DNA from: Desulfolinea sp964487745
GTDB taxonomy: Bacteria; Chloroflexota; Anaerolineae; Anaerolineales; Villigracilaceae
Reading direction: 5' to 3'
Assembly (NCBI GenBank): GCA_964487745.1
Contig: CAZASG010000004.1
Span: 62,001-126,000, forward strand
DNA: 64,000 bases
Of this stretch, positions 23,656 to 32,869 are shown piece by piece (position 1 is the first letter of the stretch; each line of letters begins with the position of its first letter). The position numbers and the translations under genes are program-made. Under the pieces are notes generated by a model, which ran no database searches, had not been told where the DNA came from, and saw nothing but the letters and a program-made list of their open reading frames with translations.

Positions 23656-24873
23656 ATGAAATATAAAACCCTTTTGCGCGCCCTTGTCCTTGTCGCCATT
23701 CTATTGACAAGCATCGGTTCCGCTCAGCCTGCGTATGCAAGGCCCAATTTCGACACCATCATCCGTGAGCTCACCTACTGGAACGCGACCTACTCAGGTT
23801 ACGTTGATGCGACCACTTTTGAAAAGTGGCCCATCGTTCTGGATGCCAACTACGACTTTGAGATCACCGTCACGCCCACATCGGGCGACCTCGTACCACT
23901 GATCCGTTTTCTGGATGCCAGCGATGTTGAGCTCGCCAGCGGGATTGGGTCCTTGGTTCTCACGCAGGGTCCAGGTAACTACTTCATCCAGATCGAACCC
24001 CAATCCGGCAGTGGTTTCTACGAACTTACCATTCGCCAAGTCAATATCAGCACAGCGGTCACGACCAATATTGACCCCGGCACTGTTACCATCGGTGAAA
24101 CGGCCGAAGTCACTGTTTGGCTGAACCAGGTGCCCGCAGAAGGCTACACCAGCGCAGAATTTAGTTGCACCTATCCGCTGGCGCTGGTTTCCGTCAGCGG
24201 CATCACCTTCACCGATCTCTTTGGCACCGACCCAGCCACGGCCACGAACGATCCGCAGGACGGCACCTTCATCGTTGCCATTGCCGGATCCAACGGTCAA
24301 CGCGCAATGGCGGATGGTATCGCCTTCAGCTTCACGGTCACTGCCTTGGCAGCTGGTATTGCTGATATCGAATGTACGGCACGCGTGTCCACAGGTGATG
24401 GCACCCTGATTGATCTTGAATCCACCGGAACGACCCTGACAATCGACGAGGTCGTCATCCTTGATGGGACACTGGTTGGACAAGTGCTAGCCACGAAACC
24501 CGTTACCATCAGCCTCTACGCTGCCGATGCATCTCTCTACGCCAGTGTGGTAGCCAACCCCGACGGTACCTTTAGCATCGATGCCCCTCCCGGCACCTAC
24601 ACCGTCGTCGCCGAAGCCAGCGGTTTCCTGGATGCTCAAGGCTCTGCCACATTGACCGAAGGCGCGACAACCACCATGCCGACCATTGCATTGCTGGCTG
24701 GAGATATTGATGGTAATGACGTTATCGACCAATTTGATGCGATGACCATCGGTATGAGCTATAACACCGCGACACCCGATGCCGCCGACCTGAACGCGGA
24801 CGGTATTATCAACGTCCTCGATCTCGAAATGCTTGCCGCCAATTACCGCGCTACTGGCCCGATGGCTTGGTAA
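23656..24873 (+). CDS. Secreted protein with cohesin-like and dockerin domains
   Basis: A 405-residue exported protein. The ATG at 23656 follows AGGAGACAGGAA; an upstream frame is ignored. In order: signal peptide (1-27, AYA cleavage-like), a pre-peptidase-C-type beta domain (about 30-128), a cohesin-like domain (about 133-260, with LFGTDPATATNDP and GSNGQRAMADGIAF), a carboxypeptidase-regulatory-like beta domain (about 275-345), and a type I dockerin (about 347-400) with two Ca-binding loops (DIDGNDVIDQFD and DLNADGIINVLD). It carries both halves of a cohesin-dockerin pair, so it could self-assemble. No catalytic domain is seen. It shares about 75 percent of its length with the protein encoded at 25627. 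Confidence 0.85.
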   Translation: MKYKTLLRALVLVAILLTSIGSAQPAYARPNFDTIIRELTYWNATYSGYVDATTFEKWPIVLDANYDFEITVTPTSGDLVPLIRFLDASDVELASGIGSLVLTQGPGNYFIQIEPQSGSGFYELTIRQVNISTAVTTNIDPGTVTIGETAEVTVWLNQVPAEGYTSAEFSCTYPLALVSVSGITFTDLFGTDPATATNDPQDGTFIVAIAGSNGQRAMADGIAFSFTVTALAAGIADIECTARVSTGDGTLIDLESTGTTLTIDEVVILDGTLVGQVLATKPVTISLYAADASLYASVVANPDGTFSIDAPPGTYTVVAEASGFLDAQGSATLTEGATTTMPTIALLAGDIDGNDVIDQFDAMTIGMSYNTATPDAADLNADGIINVLDLEMLAANYRATGPMAW

Positions 24874-24895
24874 ACGAAAAACTATTCCATTAATA

Positions 24896-24925
24896 GCCGA
24901 GACGTGCCTTAGTGTACGTCTCGGC
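24896..24925 (+). other. Intergenic hairpin in the cohesin-dockerin cluster
   Basis: GCCGAGACGT pairs with ACGTCTCGGC over a 10-nt loop. There is no T-run, so it is more likely to protect or partly terminate the upstream mRNA than to stop it fully. Confidence 0.5.
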
Positions 24926-24942
24926 ATACAAGATTAATCCCT

Positions 24943-25602
24943 ATGAAAAAAATAAAAGCCCTCTTGCTCGCATTTCTTCTCATATTTCTTGCTGTAACCA
25001 CCGTTCAGGCGCAAGCCTCCGAAAGCATCTGGCTTGAAGCCGATACCACCGCCTACAAAACAGAAGAAATTGTCATTGTCCGTATGCATGGAGCTTCATC
25101 CTCGCCTATTCAGGGATTTACTTTTCAAATTCGTTATGATCCCAGTTGCCTTAAACCACTTAATGCCTCTTCTCCCATTTCTGGCATGAACGGTTTGCAG
25201 CTTCCCCAGCAGGCTGGCATGGTCGATGCCTCCTTTGCAAGTACCACCCCTCAAACAGCACTTGGTGTTTTGGCTGAAGCCACCTTTCAGACGCTCGGCG
25301 GCTGTCAAACCGAACTCTATCTTGAAAGCGCCGCCTTGGCTGTGCGGAGCGAAGAGGGTTTTGCCGTTCCTCTTGAAGGAATTACTTTAGGCGAAAGAAA
25401 TGTTTCATTAAATATTGATAATTCTGTTGGCTCTGCCCAAGAGCCAGCTTTATTGGGAGCGCCGCTATCTCTTGAGCCGACTGAGGGGAATAGCCAATCC
25501 CCGGATTGGGCGGCGGCTGTCGCTGTTTCTTTACTCTTTTTGGTGGTAATGGCTATCGTTGTGGTGATCTTGGTCGTGTATAAGCGCTCGTATAGCGCAT
25601 AG
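24943..25602 (+). CDS. Membrane-anchored cohesin-domain protein
   Basis: A 219-residue protein with a signal peptide (1-25), one cohesin domain (about 27-150; PIQGFTFQIRYDPSCL and ATFQTLGGC are typical strands) and a single C-terminal membrane segment (about 188-211) with a basic cytoplasmic tail (YKRSYSA). By topology the cohesin is displayed outside the cell. Its neighbours both carry dockerins, so it is the obvious candidate anchor for them. That partnership is inferred from context and not shown. Confidence 0.82.
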   Translation: MKKIKALLLAFLLIFLAVTTVQAQASESIWLEADTTAYKTEEIVIVRMHGASSSPIQGFTFQIRYDPSCLKPLNASSPISGMNGLQLPQQAGMVDASFASTTPQTALGVLAEATFQTLGGCQTELYLESAALAVRSEEGFAVPLEGITLGERNVSLNIDNSVGSAQEPALLGAPLSLEPTEGNSQSPDWAAAVAVSLLFLVVMAIVVVILVVYKRSYSA

Positions 25603-25626
25603 AAAAATATCTAAAAAGGCATAATA

Positions 25627-27444
25627 ATGAAAAATAAAAGAACAATTCCTGTGCTGGTTCTGGGGTTGTTGATCCTATTCTCTTCATTACTGCCGATCAA
25701 CCAGGCACAAGCGGCTCCTCTCTTCCAATCATCATTGCCGCCAATTGATATGTTCCAGTTACCCTGGGAACAAGGTGAAAGTTGGGTTACATTCGACGGT
25801 CTCGATAACGGGACCAAGCGCGGATTACAGAGTAACCATAACTACCTCAACGGCGGAGCAGTTGATTTCGGTCCTCGACCAGATATTCGTCCGGGAGACG
25901 ATACGTCTAATCATTGGGTCACTGCTGCTGCGGCAGGTACGATCGTTGAAATGGGGAGTTGCCATCTCAAGATCGATCATGGGAATGGTTGGATCACGGA
26001 ATATCAGTTCCTTGCCAATTTTCAGGTTTCTCTCGGAGAGGCTGTTTATCGTAACCAGCGCTTGGCGATCATCGCGGATGGTATCCGCGATCCATTCTGT
26101 CCTCCGGCTCTCTATCCTGATATTCCCCATCTTCATTTTTCATTACGCCCGACCACCTTGGGCGCTGCCTTTGCTGGCTGGATCGTGAATTATGATCCCC
26201 TTACCAATCTGACCACACTGATCAAGGAAGGTACGATCCGTATGCCCTATGACGGGTTGCCGGTCTTGAATATTCCTTACCTTCAGATCGCTGACCGTGG
26301 CGCCCTCGGTTGGGATACGCTTTATCGCGGCAGCCTGGATGCTTATCGTTATGAACGCTGGACGCTCGACTTGGCTGATACACGCTCCTTCACGATAACG
26401 GCAACACCGGTCACAGCAGGATTACAACCTTTGATCGTCCTTCTTGATGGGAATGGCGTTGAGATCGCACAGGGTGTTGGTACCCTGACAAGCACCCAAC
26501 CTGCCGGAAGTTATTTCGTCCAGATCCAACCCCAAACAGGACAGGGTTTCTACGATCTGATCTTGCGCGATACAGCTACCTTGACGGATCCTTATATTGA
26601 GACCATTGCTCCGGCAAATATCAATATGGGAGAAACGGCAACGGTCGAAGCTTATTTGGGGAATATTCCCGTAGAAGGCTATTCCAGCGTCGAAGTCACT
26701 TGTCCTTACGATGCTGCCTTGCTAAACGTAAATAATATGATCGCAACGGATCTCTTTGGCACAGACCCTGTTACCGCGATCCATGGTCCTGAAAATGGAA
26801 GTTTTATATTCTCCATTGCAGGAAGCAATGGACAGAGAGCAATCTTGGATGGTACAGCCTTTACTTTCAATATTCAAGGCTTGGCGGTGGGAGAGACAAC
26901 GCTGCGCTGTACCGCTCGTATTTCCACGGGCAGCGGTACGCTGACAGATATCATTGCGATCGGGACTGTCATTACGATCTCAGATGCGCCCGTTAATGGT
27001 GAAGACCCGCCTCCTGATGATGGGCTTGCGAACACCTTCCTTGCCGGGCAGGTATTGGCGACAAAGCCGGTTACGGTCGCTTTATATGATTCTGGTAATA
27101 ACTTGCTCAATTCCACTGTGGCAAATCTGGATGGTACCTTCCAAATGGCTGCTTCGGTTGGAACGCATGCCGTCTTGGCTTCGGCAAGTGGTTTTCTGCC
27201 AGCCCGTGGAACAGCAACGCTGATCGTAGGGGAAACGACAACGATGCCTGCGATCTCCCTTTTGGCGGGGGATATTGATGGAAATCTTGTCATTGACCAA
27301 TTTGATGCGATGACCATCGGGATGAATTACAACACTGCACTCCCCGATGCGGCAGATCTGAATGCCGATGGGACCATCAATGTTCTTGATCTTGAAGCCC
27401 TTGCTGCCAATTATCGCGCTAGCGGCGTGCAAAGCTGGCCGTAG
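25627..27444 (+). CDS. Secreted M23-like peptidase with cohesin-like and dockerin domains
   Basis: A 605-residue exported protein. In order: signal peptide (1-29), an M23/LytM-like domain (about 60-195; NGGAVDFG supplies the metal Asp, VTAAAAGTIVEMG the core strand, and PHLHFSLRP the HxH metal/catalytic His pair), a PPC-like domain, a cohesin-like domain (about 320-450), a carboxypeptidase-regulatory-like domain and a type I dockerin (about 548-600). The first metal His of the classic HxxxD motif is not obvious; NHNYLNGGAVD suggests the M23A/LasA-like variant. It may cut peptidoglycan or other peptide substrates at the cell surface. The C-terminal two-thirds match the protein at 23656. Confidence 0.83.
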   Translation: MKNKRTIPVLVLGLLILFSSLLPINQAQAAPLFQSSLPPIDMFQLPWEQGESWVTFDGLDNGTKRGLQSNHNYLNGGAVDFGPRPDIRPGDDTSNHWVTAAAAGTIVEMGSCHLKIDHGNGWITEYQFLANFQVSLGEAVYRNQRLAIIADGIRDPFCPPALYPDIPHLHFSLRPTTLGAAFAGWIVNYDPLTNLTTLIKEGTIRMPYDGLPVLNIPYLQIADRGALGWDTLYRGSLDAYRYERWTLDLADTRSFTITATPVTAGLQPLIVLLDGNGVEIAQGVGTLTSTQPAGSYFVQIQPQTGQGFYDLILRDTATLTDPYIETIAPANINMGETATVEAYLGNIPVEGYSSVEVTCPYDAALLNVNNMIATDLFGTDPVTAIHGPENGSFIFSIAGSNGQRAILDGTAFTFNIQGLAVGETTLRCTARISTGSGTLTDIIAIGTVITISDAPVNGEDPPPDDGLANTFLAGQVLATKPVTVALYDSGNNLLNSTVANLDGTFQMAASVGTHAVLASASGFLPARGTATLIVGETTTMPAISLLAGDIDGNLVIDQFDAMTIGMNYNTALPDAADLNADGTINVLDLEALAANYRASGVQSWP

Positions 27445-27464
27445 AAAAAAACTTCGATCATGAG

Positions 27465-27497
27465 AGCCTGTCAAAACTGTAATTGACAGGCTTTTTT
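27465..27497 (+). terminator. Terminator of the cohesin-dockerin cluster
   Basis: AGCCTGTCAA and TTGACAGGCT form a 10-bp stem followed by six T. Confidence 0.92.
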
Positions 27498-27517
27498 CTC
27501 ATAATGACAAGGTCTAC

Positions 27518-28495
27518 CTAATCTCCAAGTGCATCTTCAAAAAAAGTTACCATGCGTTGGCTATATTCTTCTGTGGCAAGAAAGATTGATTCGACATGGT
27601 ACGCATCTTCATAGATCCACAACTCGGCATTCGGGCCAGCTTTTTCATAGAGCATCTCTGCTGCTGAAACGTTGATCCATTTATCGGCAGTGCCATGTGT
27701 GATCATGATCGGACGTTCGCCGTGATTTTCTATCGCTTCGATAGGCGTGATCAATTCAAGGTTGAAGCCATCTGAGCGGGCAACTTGCAGAACAGCGTTT
27801 TTCATAAACTGTGGGAACCCGTTCAGCGCAAGCTGATCTTCCAAGACAGTGGGGATATCGGTAAAGGAGCTGTCTGCCCAAATCGCAGCAATGCCCGGCT
27901 CCAGACTGAAAGCGTTGATGCCTGTCACAGCGCCCATCGAAATACCCATCAAGCCAATATCCTGAGATGTGTATCCCTGCCCGATCAGCCAATCATAAGC
28001 ACCGAGCACATCCTTATACTCTTCTGTCCCGGCTGCAAAACGCTCGCTGACGATTTCAGAATCGCCGTGATTGCGCAGATCTATCAGCAGGATGTCGAAT
28101 CCGCTTTTGGATAACATCCCGGATGTCATCAGGACATTGGAATTACGCTTACACATATCCGCCCCGTGGACGACGATGACGACCTTGCCCGAGGCTTGCT
28201 CGGCAGGCACGAACCATCCACTGATCCGAACACCATCCTCCCGAGCCGGAAAATTGACATCTTCGAAAGACCCCATCTGATAAGCGGATACATCTATCTG
28301 TGTTTCGGGGCCATCATACTCGCCGATAAAGCTGGAAGGGATATTATCCCGCCGCCCGTCCATATAGTGACTCTGGCATTTGGGATGAGCTGTAGTCAGC
28401 ATATTGTAGATGTAATTTCCACCTGCAAAATAGCCGCCGATCAGCAGAACAGCAAGAACAAGAATGCCGAGAATGAGGTTCGTTGTTTTTTTCAT
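27518..28495 (-). CDS. Membrane-anchored alpha/beta hydrolase
   Basis: A 325-residue protein with an N-terminal membrane anchor (about 7-28) and an extracytoplasmic hydrolase domain. The oxyanion region VVIVVHGADMCKRNS, nucleophile elbow GLMGISMGA (Ser about 196), acid HGTADKWINV and His in YEDAYHVESIF make a full triad. It resembles the YqkD/BAAT-C type of serine hydrolases. The substrate is unknown. AGGC-containing ribosome site upstream (GATGGAGGC). It is convergent with the dockerin genes and separated from metY by 60 nt. Confidence 0.85.
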   Translation of the reverse strand: MKKTTNLILGILVLAVLLIGGYFAGGNYIYNMLTTAHPKCQSHYMDGRRDNIPSSFIGEYDGPETQIDVSAYQMGSFEDVNFPAREDGVRISGWFVPAEQASGKVVIVVHGADMCKRNSNVLMTSGMLSKSGFDILLIDLRNHGDSEIVSERFAAGTEEYKDVLGAYDWLIGQGYTSQDIGLMGISMGAVTGINAFSLEPGIAAIWADSSFTDIPTVLEDQLALNGFPQFMKNAVLQVARSDGFNLELITPIEAIENHGERPIMITHGTADKWINVSAAEMLYEKAGPNAELWIYEDAYHVESIFLATEEYSQRMVTFFEDALGD

Positions 28496-28555
28496 GGTTT
28501 GCCTCCATCGAGATTTTTTAGATAATCGCCTTATTCTACATGATGTATGGCAAGT

Positions 28556-29830
28556 TTACTTTGCTGCTTCTAGGGCCTGCCCCAGATCAGCCAGAATGTC
28601 GTCAATATGCTCGATCCCCACGCAGAGCCGGATCGTTCCCTCTGAGATGCCCGCTGCTTTCAACTCAAGGGGTGAAAGCTGACGGTGCGTCGTGGAAGCG
28701 GGATGCGCTACCAGCGACTTTGCATCGCCGATATTGACAAGACGTTTAAAGAGCTTCAACGAGTCAAAGAAGCGCACACCGGCATCGAAGCCGCCTTTGA
28801 TATCGAAGGAGAGCAGGGCAGAGGGTTTGCCACCAGTGTATTTCTGTGCCAGATCATAATAACGTGAACTTGGCAGTCCTGCATAATTTACAGATTCAAC
28901 CTGCGTGTGTTCATTCAGGTAATTTGCGACAGCCCTCGCATTTTCGATATGCCGTTCCATGCGTAGAGCGAGAGTCTCGATGCCTTGCAGGATTAAAAAG
29001 GCATTGAAAGGACTCATCGTCGAACCCGTGTTGCGCATAGGCACTGTGCGCGCCCGCGTAATAAACGCCGCATCACCGACCTCTTCTGCGTAAACCATGC
29101 CATGATATGCCATCTCAGGTTCGTTCAAGAGCGGGAAACGTTCGGGGTATTTCGCCCATGGGAAATTGCCTCCATCCACGATAATGCCGCCCAGCGAGTT
29201 GCCATGCCCGCCCATATATTTCGTCAGCGAATGCACCACAATATCCGCGCCGTAGTCGATGGGTTTGATCAACATCGGGGTCGCGACGGTGTTATCCACC
29301 ATCAGGGGCACGCCGTGTTTGTGCGCCATCTCGGCGATGGCTTCGATATCCGACAAACTCCCGACGGGGTTGCTGATGCTCTCGCAAAAGACCATGCTCG
29401 TTTTCTCGTCGATCAATTTCTCTAAGCTCTCAGGGCTATTATCTTCCGCAAAACGCGCTTCAATGCCCAGTTTGGCGAACATGTGCGCAAAGAGCGTGTA
29501 CGTCCCGCCGTAGAGCAGGGGCGTGGAGACGATATTATTTCCCTGTTGGGCGATGGTTAGCACAGCGTAATTGATCGCGGCACTTCCAGCGCTGACAGCC
29601 AATGCTGCCAGGCCACCTTCGAGCACCGCCACCCGCTTTTCGAGCACGGCGTTGGTTGGGTTCATTAAACGGGTGTAGATATTACCTTCCACTTGGAGAT
29701 TGAAAAGATCCGAGCCATGTTGGGCAGAATCAAATTCATAGGCGACGGTCTGGTAAATGGGCACAGCAACGGATTTGGTGGTCGGCTCGGATGTGTATCC
29801 GCTATGGATGGCGAGGGTTTCGGGTTTCAT
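28556..29830 (-). CDS. metY: O-acetylhomoserine sulfhydrylase (direct-sulfhydrylation enzyme)
   Basis: A PLP enzyme that makes homocysteine from O-acylhomoserine and sulfide. It has 424 residues, the length usual for MetY and longer than cystathionine gamma-synthases. The PLP Lys lies in HSLTKYMGGHGNSLGG; other family blocks are YTRLMNPTNAVLEKR, VSAGSAAINYA and VDNTVATPMLIKP. Two ATG codons are adjacent (29833, 29830); the second has the better 6-nt spacing from AAGGAG. It lies 130 nt downstream of metA on the same strand, which fits a two-step homoserine to homocysteine route. Confidence 0.93.
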   Translation of the reverse strand: MKPETLAIHSGYTSEPTTKSVAVPIYQTVAYEFDSAQHGSDLFNLQVEGNIYTRLMNPTNAVLEKRVAVLEGGLAALAVSAGSAAINYAVLTIAQQGNNIVSTPLLYGGTYTLFAHMFAKLGIEARFAEDNSPESLEKLIDEKTSMVFCESISNPVGSLSDIEAIAEMAHKHGVPLMVDNTVATPMLIKPIDYGADIVVHSLTKYMGGHGNSLGGIIVDGGNFPWAKYPERFPLLNEPEMAYHGMVYAEEVGDAAFITRARTVPMRNTGSTMSPFNAFLILQGIETLALRMERHIENARAVANYLNEHTQVESVNYAGLPSSRYYDLAQKYTGGKPSALLSFDIKGGFDAGVRFFDSLKLFKRLVNIGDAKSLVAHPASTTHRQLSPLELKAAGISEGTIRLCVGIEHIDDILADLGQALEAAK

Positions 29831-29923
29831 CATTTTCTCCTTCGATGGGGACGGACGTGTTTTGGGCTTGGTGTCATTTAAACGGTAGTTTACTTGTCGA
29901 CGGGCATTTTACCGATAAAAGAT

Positions 29924-29935
29924 GGTGCGACGCAC
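29924..29935. repeat. Dispersed GGTGCGACGCAC repeat, copy 1
   Basis: GGTGCGACGCAC between metA and metY. The same palindromic core recurs at 36296-36306 (inverted), 39612-39624 (variant GGTGCATCGCACC) and 39689-39700, always between genes. Confidence 0.5.
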
Positions 29936-29963
29936 AGAATTCACAAACGGTGTCAAGCCCAAA

Positions 29964-31046
29964 TCAGGGGCGATCCGCGTTCAGTCCAAGTGGATCATTG
30001 GGATCAATATCCGGCGGGAAGGGGATTTTACGGTCCACATCCGTCAGTTGGTAGACCAATCCCAACCAGTTGTTGAAGAAGGCTCTGCCTGTATCACGCC
30101 AGGTATTGTCGAGCCAGGGTTCGATCTCTTCTTCAGGGAAGGGCGGAACTTCGTTGCCCTGCTCCAGCGCGGCGTAGACCAGTTCCTGATAATAATCGAC
30201 GATGCGAGCAGCTTTCTTTCCAAAATAATTTTCGGGGTGCGGCGGATACTCATCGCGTTCACTGGCGATGAAGCGTAGTACTTCGCGCTTATATTCCTTG
30301 AGCAGGGAGATACGGTCGTATTCGGGATGTCCCTGTAAAAAGACGAGCCGGAATTGGTCGGGGCTGACAGCGAGATGGACACCACCATCCCTGCTGTAGA
30401 CGAGAGTTTTGTAACCAGCCACTTCGAGCTGGGCGCGGCTGACATCGTTATTGCGCGAGTGGGGAACGTCGAAGCGGGTGTTGATATCATGCAGGAGGGG
30501 GTGAATGTGGTTTTCGACACGATGCTCGTAGACGCCCCAGCGTTTTTTTACGAGGGGTTTGCGCTCGATACGGCTGACCGACTTTGCAATGGCATGTGTG
30601 GAGAGGCAGGATGCCAACGTGGACGTGACATTGGTTGTTGACCACTCGATGATATTTCGCAGTTCGTCCCAAAATGGTTCTTCGTCCAGATTTGGGTTTG
30701 TGGGGTTCGTGCCTGTGATGATGAGTGCATCAAGCCCTTCATCTTTTAATGCGTCGAAGGTAGTGTAATGCTCATTGATGTAGGCTTGAATTTCCAAGCT
30801 GCGGGATGGATCGGGAACAGTACAGGGATGGATATAAAATTGTACGATCTTGCTGCTGCTACCGACAAGACGCAGAAATTGCAACTCGGTCACTTTGAAA
30901 GCCGAATCAGGCATCATGTTCAGGAAGCCGATATGAAGCTCGCGGATATCTTGCTTTAGCGCTTTTTCAATGCTGAGGACTTCCTGGTTATGTTGTTGGC
31001 TAAGTTGCTCGAGACTTGGGAGGGGAGTATGGGCTACAAGGGGCAT
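29964..31046 (-). CDS. metA: Homoserine O-acyltransferase, MetA type
   Basis: A 360-residue glutamine-amidotransferase-like acyltransferase that activates homoserine from acyl-CoA for methionine synthesis. Visible: IGFLNMMPDSAF, the nucleophile Cys in TLASCLSTHAIAK, KKRWGVYEHRV and the catalytic His/Glu region LQGHPEYDR. In E. coli MetA the Cys is set in CWGAQA, so the surrounding residues differ here. The loop ITGTNPTNPNLDEEPFW replaces the usual GAPLE loop that sets acetyl versus succinyl choice. Partner MetY suggests O-acetylhomoserine. A serine acyltransferase role is possible because such MetA relatives exist. Confidence 0.85.
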   Translation of the reverse strand: MPLVAHTPLPSLEQLSQQHNQEVLSIEKALKQDIRELHIGFLNMMPDSAFKVTELQFLRLVGSSSKIVQFYIHPCTVPDPSRSLEIQAYINEHYTTFDALKDEGLDALIITGTNPTNPNLDEEPFWDELRNIIEWSTTNVTSTLASCLSTHAIAKSVSRIERKPLVKKRWGVYEHRVENHIHPLLHDINTRFDVPHSRNNDVSRAQLEVAGYKTLVYSRDGGVHLAVSPDQFRLVFLQGHPEYDRISLLKEYKREVLRFIASERDEYPPHPENYFGKKAARIVDYYQELVYAALEQGNEVPPFPEEEIEPWLDNTWRDTGRAFFNNWLGLVYQLTDVDRKIPFPPDIDPNDPLGLNADRP

Positions 31047-31067
31047 GGTATTTCTCTTTATCTATGC

Positions 31068-31100
31068 AAAAATGCGAAGGATGCCAGAAGCGTCCTTCGC
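31068..31100 (-). terminator. Terminator or attenuator just upstream of metA
   Basis: On the minus strand the arm at 31091-31100 pairs with 31074-31083 (one G-U) and is followed by TTTTT. It ends the DUF1304 transcript 22 nt before the metA start codon, so metA must use a promoter overlapping this hairpin or be expressed by read-through. Confidence 0.75.
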
Positions 31101-31137
31101 AGGTGGTTTTCAGTTGCATTAGGATATAACAAATGGG

Positions 31138-31494
31138 TTAGGAAAGCAAGAGCAAGATCAAGCCGATCGCCGCAGGCAAGGCTTGAATGTAGAGAATCTT
31201 GCGGCTGGCGGTCAGTCCGCCGAAAATCCCCGCGATGAGCACACAGCTTAAAAAGAAGACTTTGATGCTCATCCCCGCCGCACCGAGGCTGAGACCCCAG
31301 ATCAGACCCGCTGCCAGAAAACCGTTGTAAAGTCCCTGATTCATTGCCAGCGTTTTGGATGCAGCGGCTGCTTCTTTCATTGTGCCAAAGATACGTCGCC
31401 CGAGGGGTTTGTCCCAGTAAAACATTTCCAATACAAGAAAGGCGATGTGTTGCAGGGCAATGAAAAGGATAAGAGTGTTTGAAAGTGTGGTCAT
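31138..31494 (-). CDS. DUF1304 family membrane protein
   Basis: A 118-residue protein with four hydrophobic segments. HIAFLVLEMFYWDKP near the N-terminus and AMNQGLYNGFLAAGLIWG in the middle are the DUF1304 hallmarks. Function is unknown. Its ATG overlaps the TAA of the upstream HD-GYP gene by one base (TAATG), so translation is coupled. Confidence 0.85.
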   Translation of the reverse strand: MTTLSNTLILFIALQHIAFLVLEMFYWDKPLGRRIFGTMKEAAAASKTLAMNQGLYNGFLAAGLIWGLSLGAAGMSIKVFFLSCVLIAGIFGGLTASRKILYIQALPAAIGLILLLLS

Positions 31495-32690
31495 TATTCC
31501 GTAATTATAGTGTTATTGTCGACTATTTTCATGAATTCGTCCACCACCTGCGGGTCAAAGTGGATATTCCGTTGCGCTTGTATGTATACCATTACTTTTT
31601 CGTGCTCCCATGCTTTTCGGTAGGGACGGTCTGAATTCAGGGCATCCCAGACATCGACAACTGAGAAAATACGTGCTGACAAGGGAATTTCTTTACCAGC
31701 CAAGCCTTGTGTATAACCAGTCCCGTCCCATTTTTCATGATGGTGATATGGAATATCGAGTGCAGGTAACAGGTAGGGGATTGTTGAGAGCATCTCGTAT
31801 GCGTAAACGGGATGCTGACGCATGATCTTCCATTCGCTTTTTGTTAGTTTTCCGGGCTTGAAGAGAATGGAGTCGGGGACACCCATTTTTCCAATATCAT
31901 GTAATAGTGCGCCGCGGCGTATATGTTCCAGTTCTTCCCCAGTGAAACCCATTATCTCTGACAGCTGAACGGTTATTGCGGTCACTCGCTCGGAATGCCC
32001 TTTGGTTTCCATATCGCGCAGTTCAAGGGCATGCGCCCAACCTTTCAGGGTGTTGTCATAGGCCAGGGTCAATGCTTGGTGCGAATTTTCGAGATTGGTA
32101 TATAGGGTTGCATTGTCAATGGCAATAGCAATTTGGGATGCGGTTGTTTCCAAAACCCGTTGATCGGTCTCCGAGTATGCATTGAGGTGAGTGGTTTCTA
32201 TATTAATGACACCGATAATTTCATCGTTGTTGATCAGGGGCACACATAATTCGGATCGAATATCATTTCTCATGGAGAAATAACGCTTGTCCTGGCGCAC
32301 GTCACCAATACGCTCGCTTTTTCCGGTTTTGGCTACGCTCCCTGTAATCCCCACTCCGATCCGAATTCCCTGAGATGCGATATATGCCTTATCCCTTTGT
32401 ATGAAGGTTGCGCCACGCCCCTGATCGCTCAAGGCGAAAGGCTTTAATTCATTTGTTGCCTTGTCGATTAGTAAAACCGCTCCATATTCATAATCCAATA
32501 AATCCTCGAGGACGCGAATGATTTCCTGGGCGAGGGTTTCCGGCGAGTGCAGGGATTGCAGCCGTCGGCTTGTCTGGTGGATGGCGGTTAAATATTTCGA
32601 TGATTGCCAGGGGCTTGATACCAATCGACGCAGGTCTTCCAATTCCTGGATTAGTTGATCTTTTGTCTTGTTTTTGTCTTTTGTTGCCAC
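31494..32690 (-). CDS. GAF-HD-GYP protein (putative cyclic-di-GMP phosphodiesterase)
   Basis: A 398-residue cytoplasmic protein. The start codon is GTG. An N-terminal coiled stretch is followed by a GAF domain (about 55-205) and an HD-GYP domain (about 215-385). The metal and signature motifs are intact: GHSERV, ALLHDIGKMGVPDSIL, HHHEKWDGTGYTQGL (the GYP-type HHExxDGxGY variant), and FSVVDVWDALNSDRPY. This points to an active c-di-GMP hydrolase regulated by a small ligand or redox signal on GAF. The coupled DUF1304 gene follows. A gene-free stretch with a 14-bp hairpin (32769-32806) lies upstream. Confidence 0.92.
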   Translation of the reverse strand: MATKDKNKTKDQLIQELEDLRRLVSSPWQSSKYLTAIHQTSRRLQSLHSPETLAQEIIRVLEDLLDYEYGAVLLIDKATNELKPFALSDQGRGATFIQRDKAYIASQGIRIGVGITGSVAKTGKSERIGDVRQDKRYFSMRNDIRSELCVPLINNDEIIGVINIETTHLNAYSETDQRVLETTASQIAIAIDNATLYTNLENSHQALTLAYDNTLKGWAHALELRDMETKGHSERVTAITVQLSEIMGFTGEELEHIRRGALLHDIGKMGVPDSILFKPGKLTKSEWKIMRQHPVYAYEMLSTIPYLLPALDIPYHHHEKWDGTGYTQGLAGKEIPLSARIFSVVDVWDALNSDRPYRKAWEHEKVMVYIQAQRNIHFDPQVVDEFMKIVDNNTIITE

Positions 32691-32768
32691 GGAAGCGCCA
32701 TCTTCATCTTTTTATAAGTTTTGTCTATAGGTGTATTGAAATTATAGCTAGAAATTCAAAGATATATG

Positions 32769-32806
32769 AACAAATTCATCGCCAAAACTTTAGCGATGAA
32801 TTTGTT
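32769..32806. other. 14-bp perfect hairpin between operons
   Basis: AACAAATTCATCGC and GCGATGAATTTGTT flank a 10-nt loop. Neither strand has a continuous T-run, though the minus strand is T-rich. It probably marks the end of the GNAT-gene transcript. Confidence 0.5.
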
Positions 32807-32869
32807 TTCAATATGGGGAAAAGATGCGCTATGCCGAGAGCGGTGACAGGGACGAGAATATAACGTATC

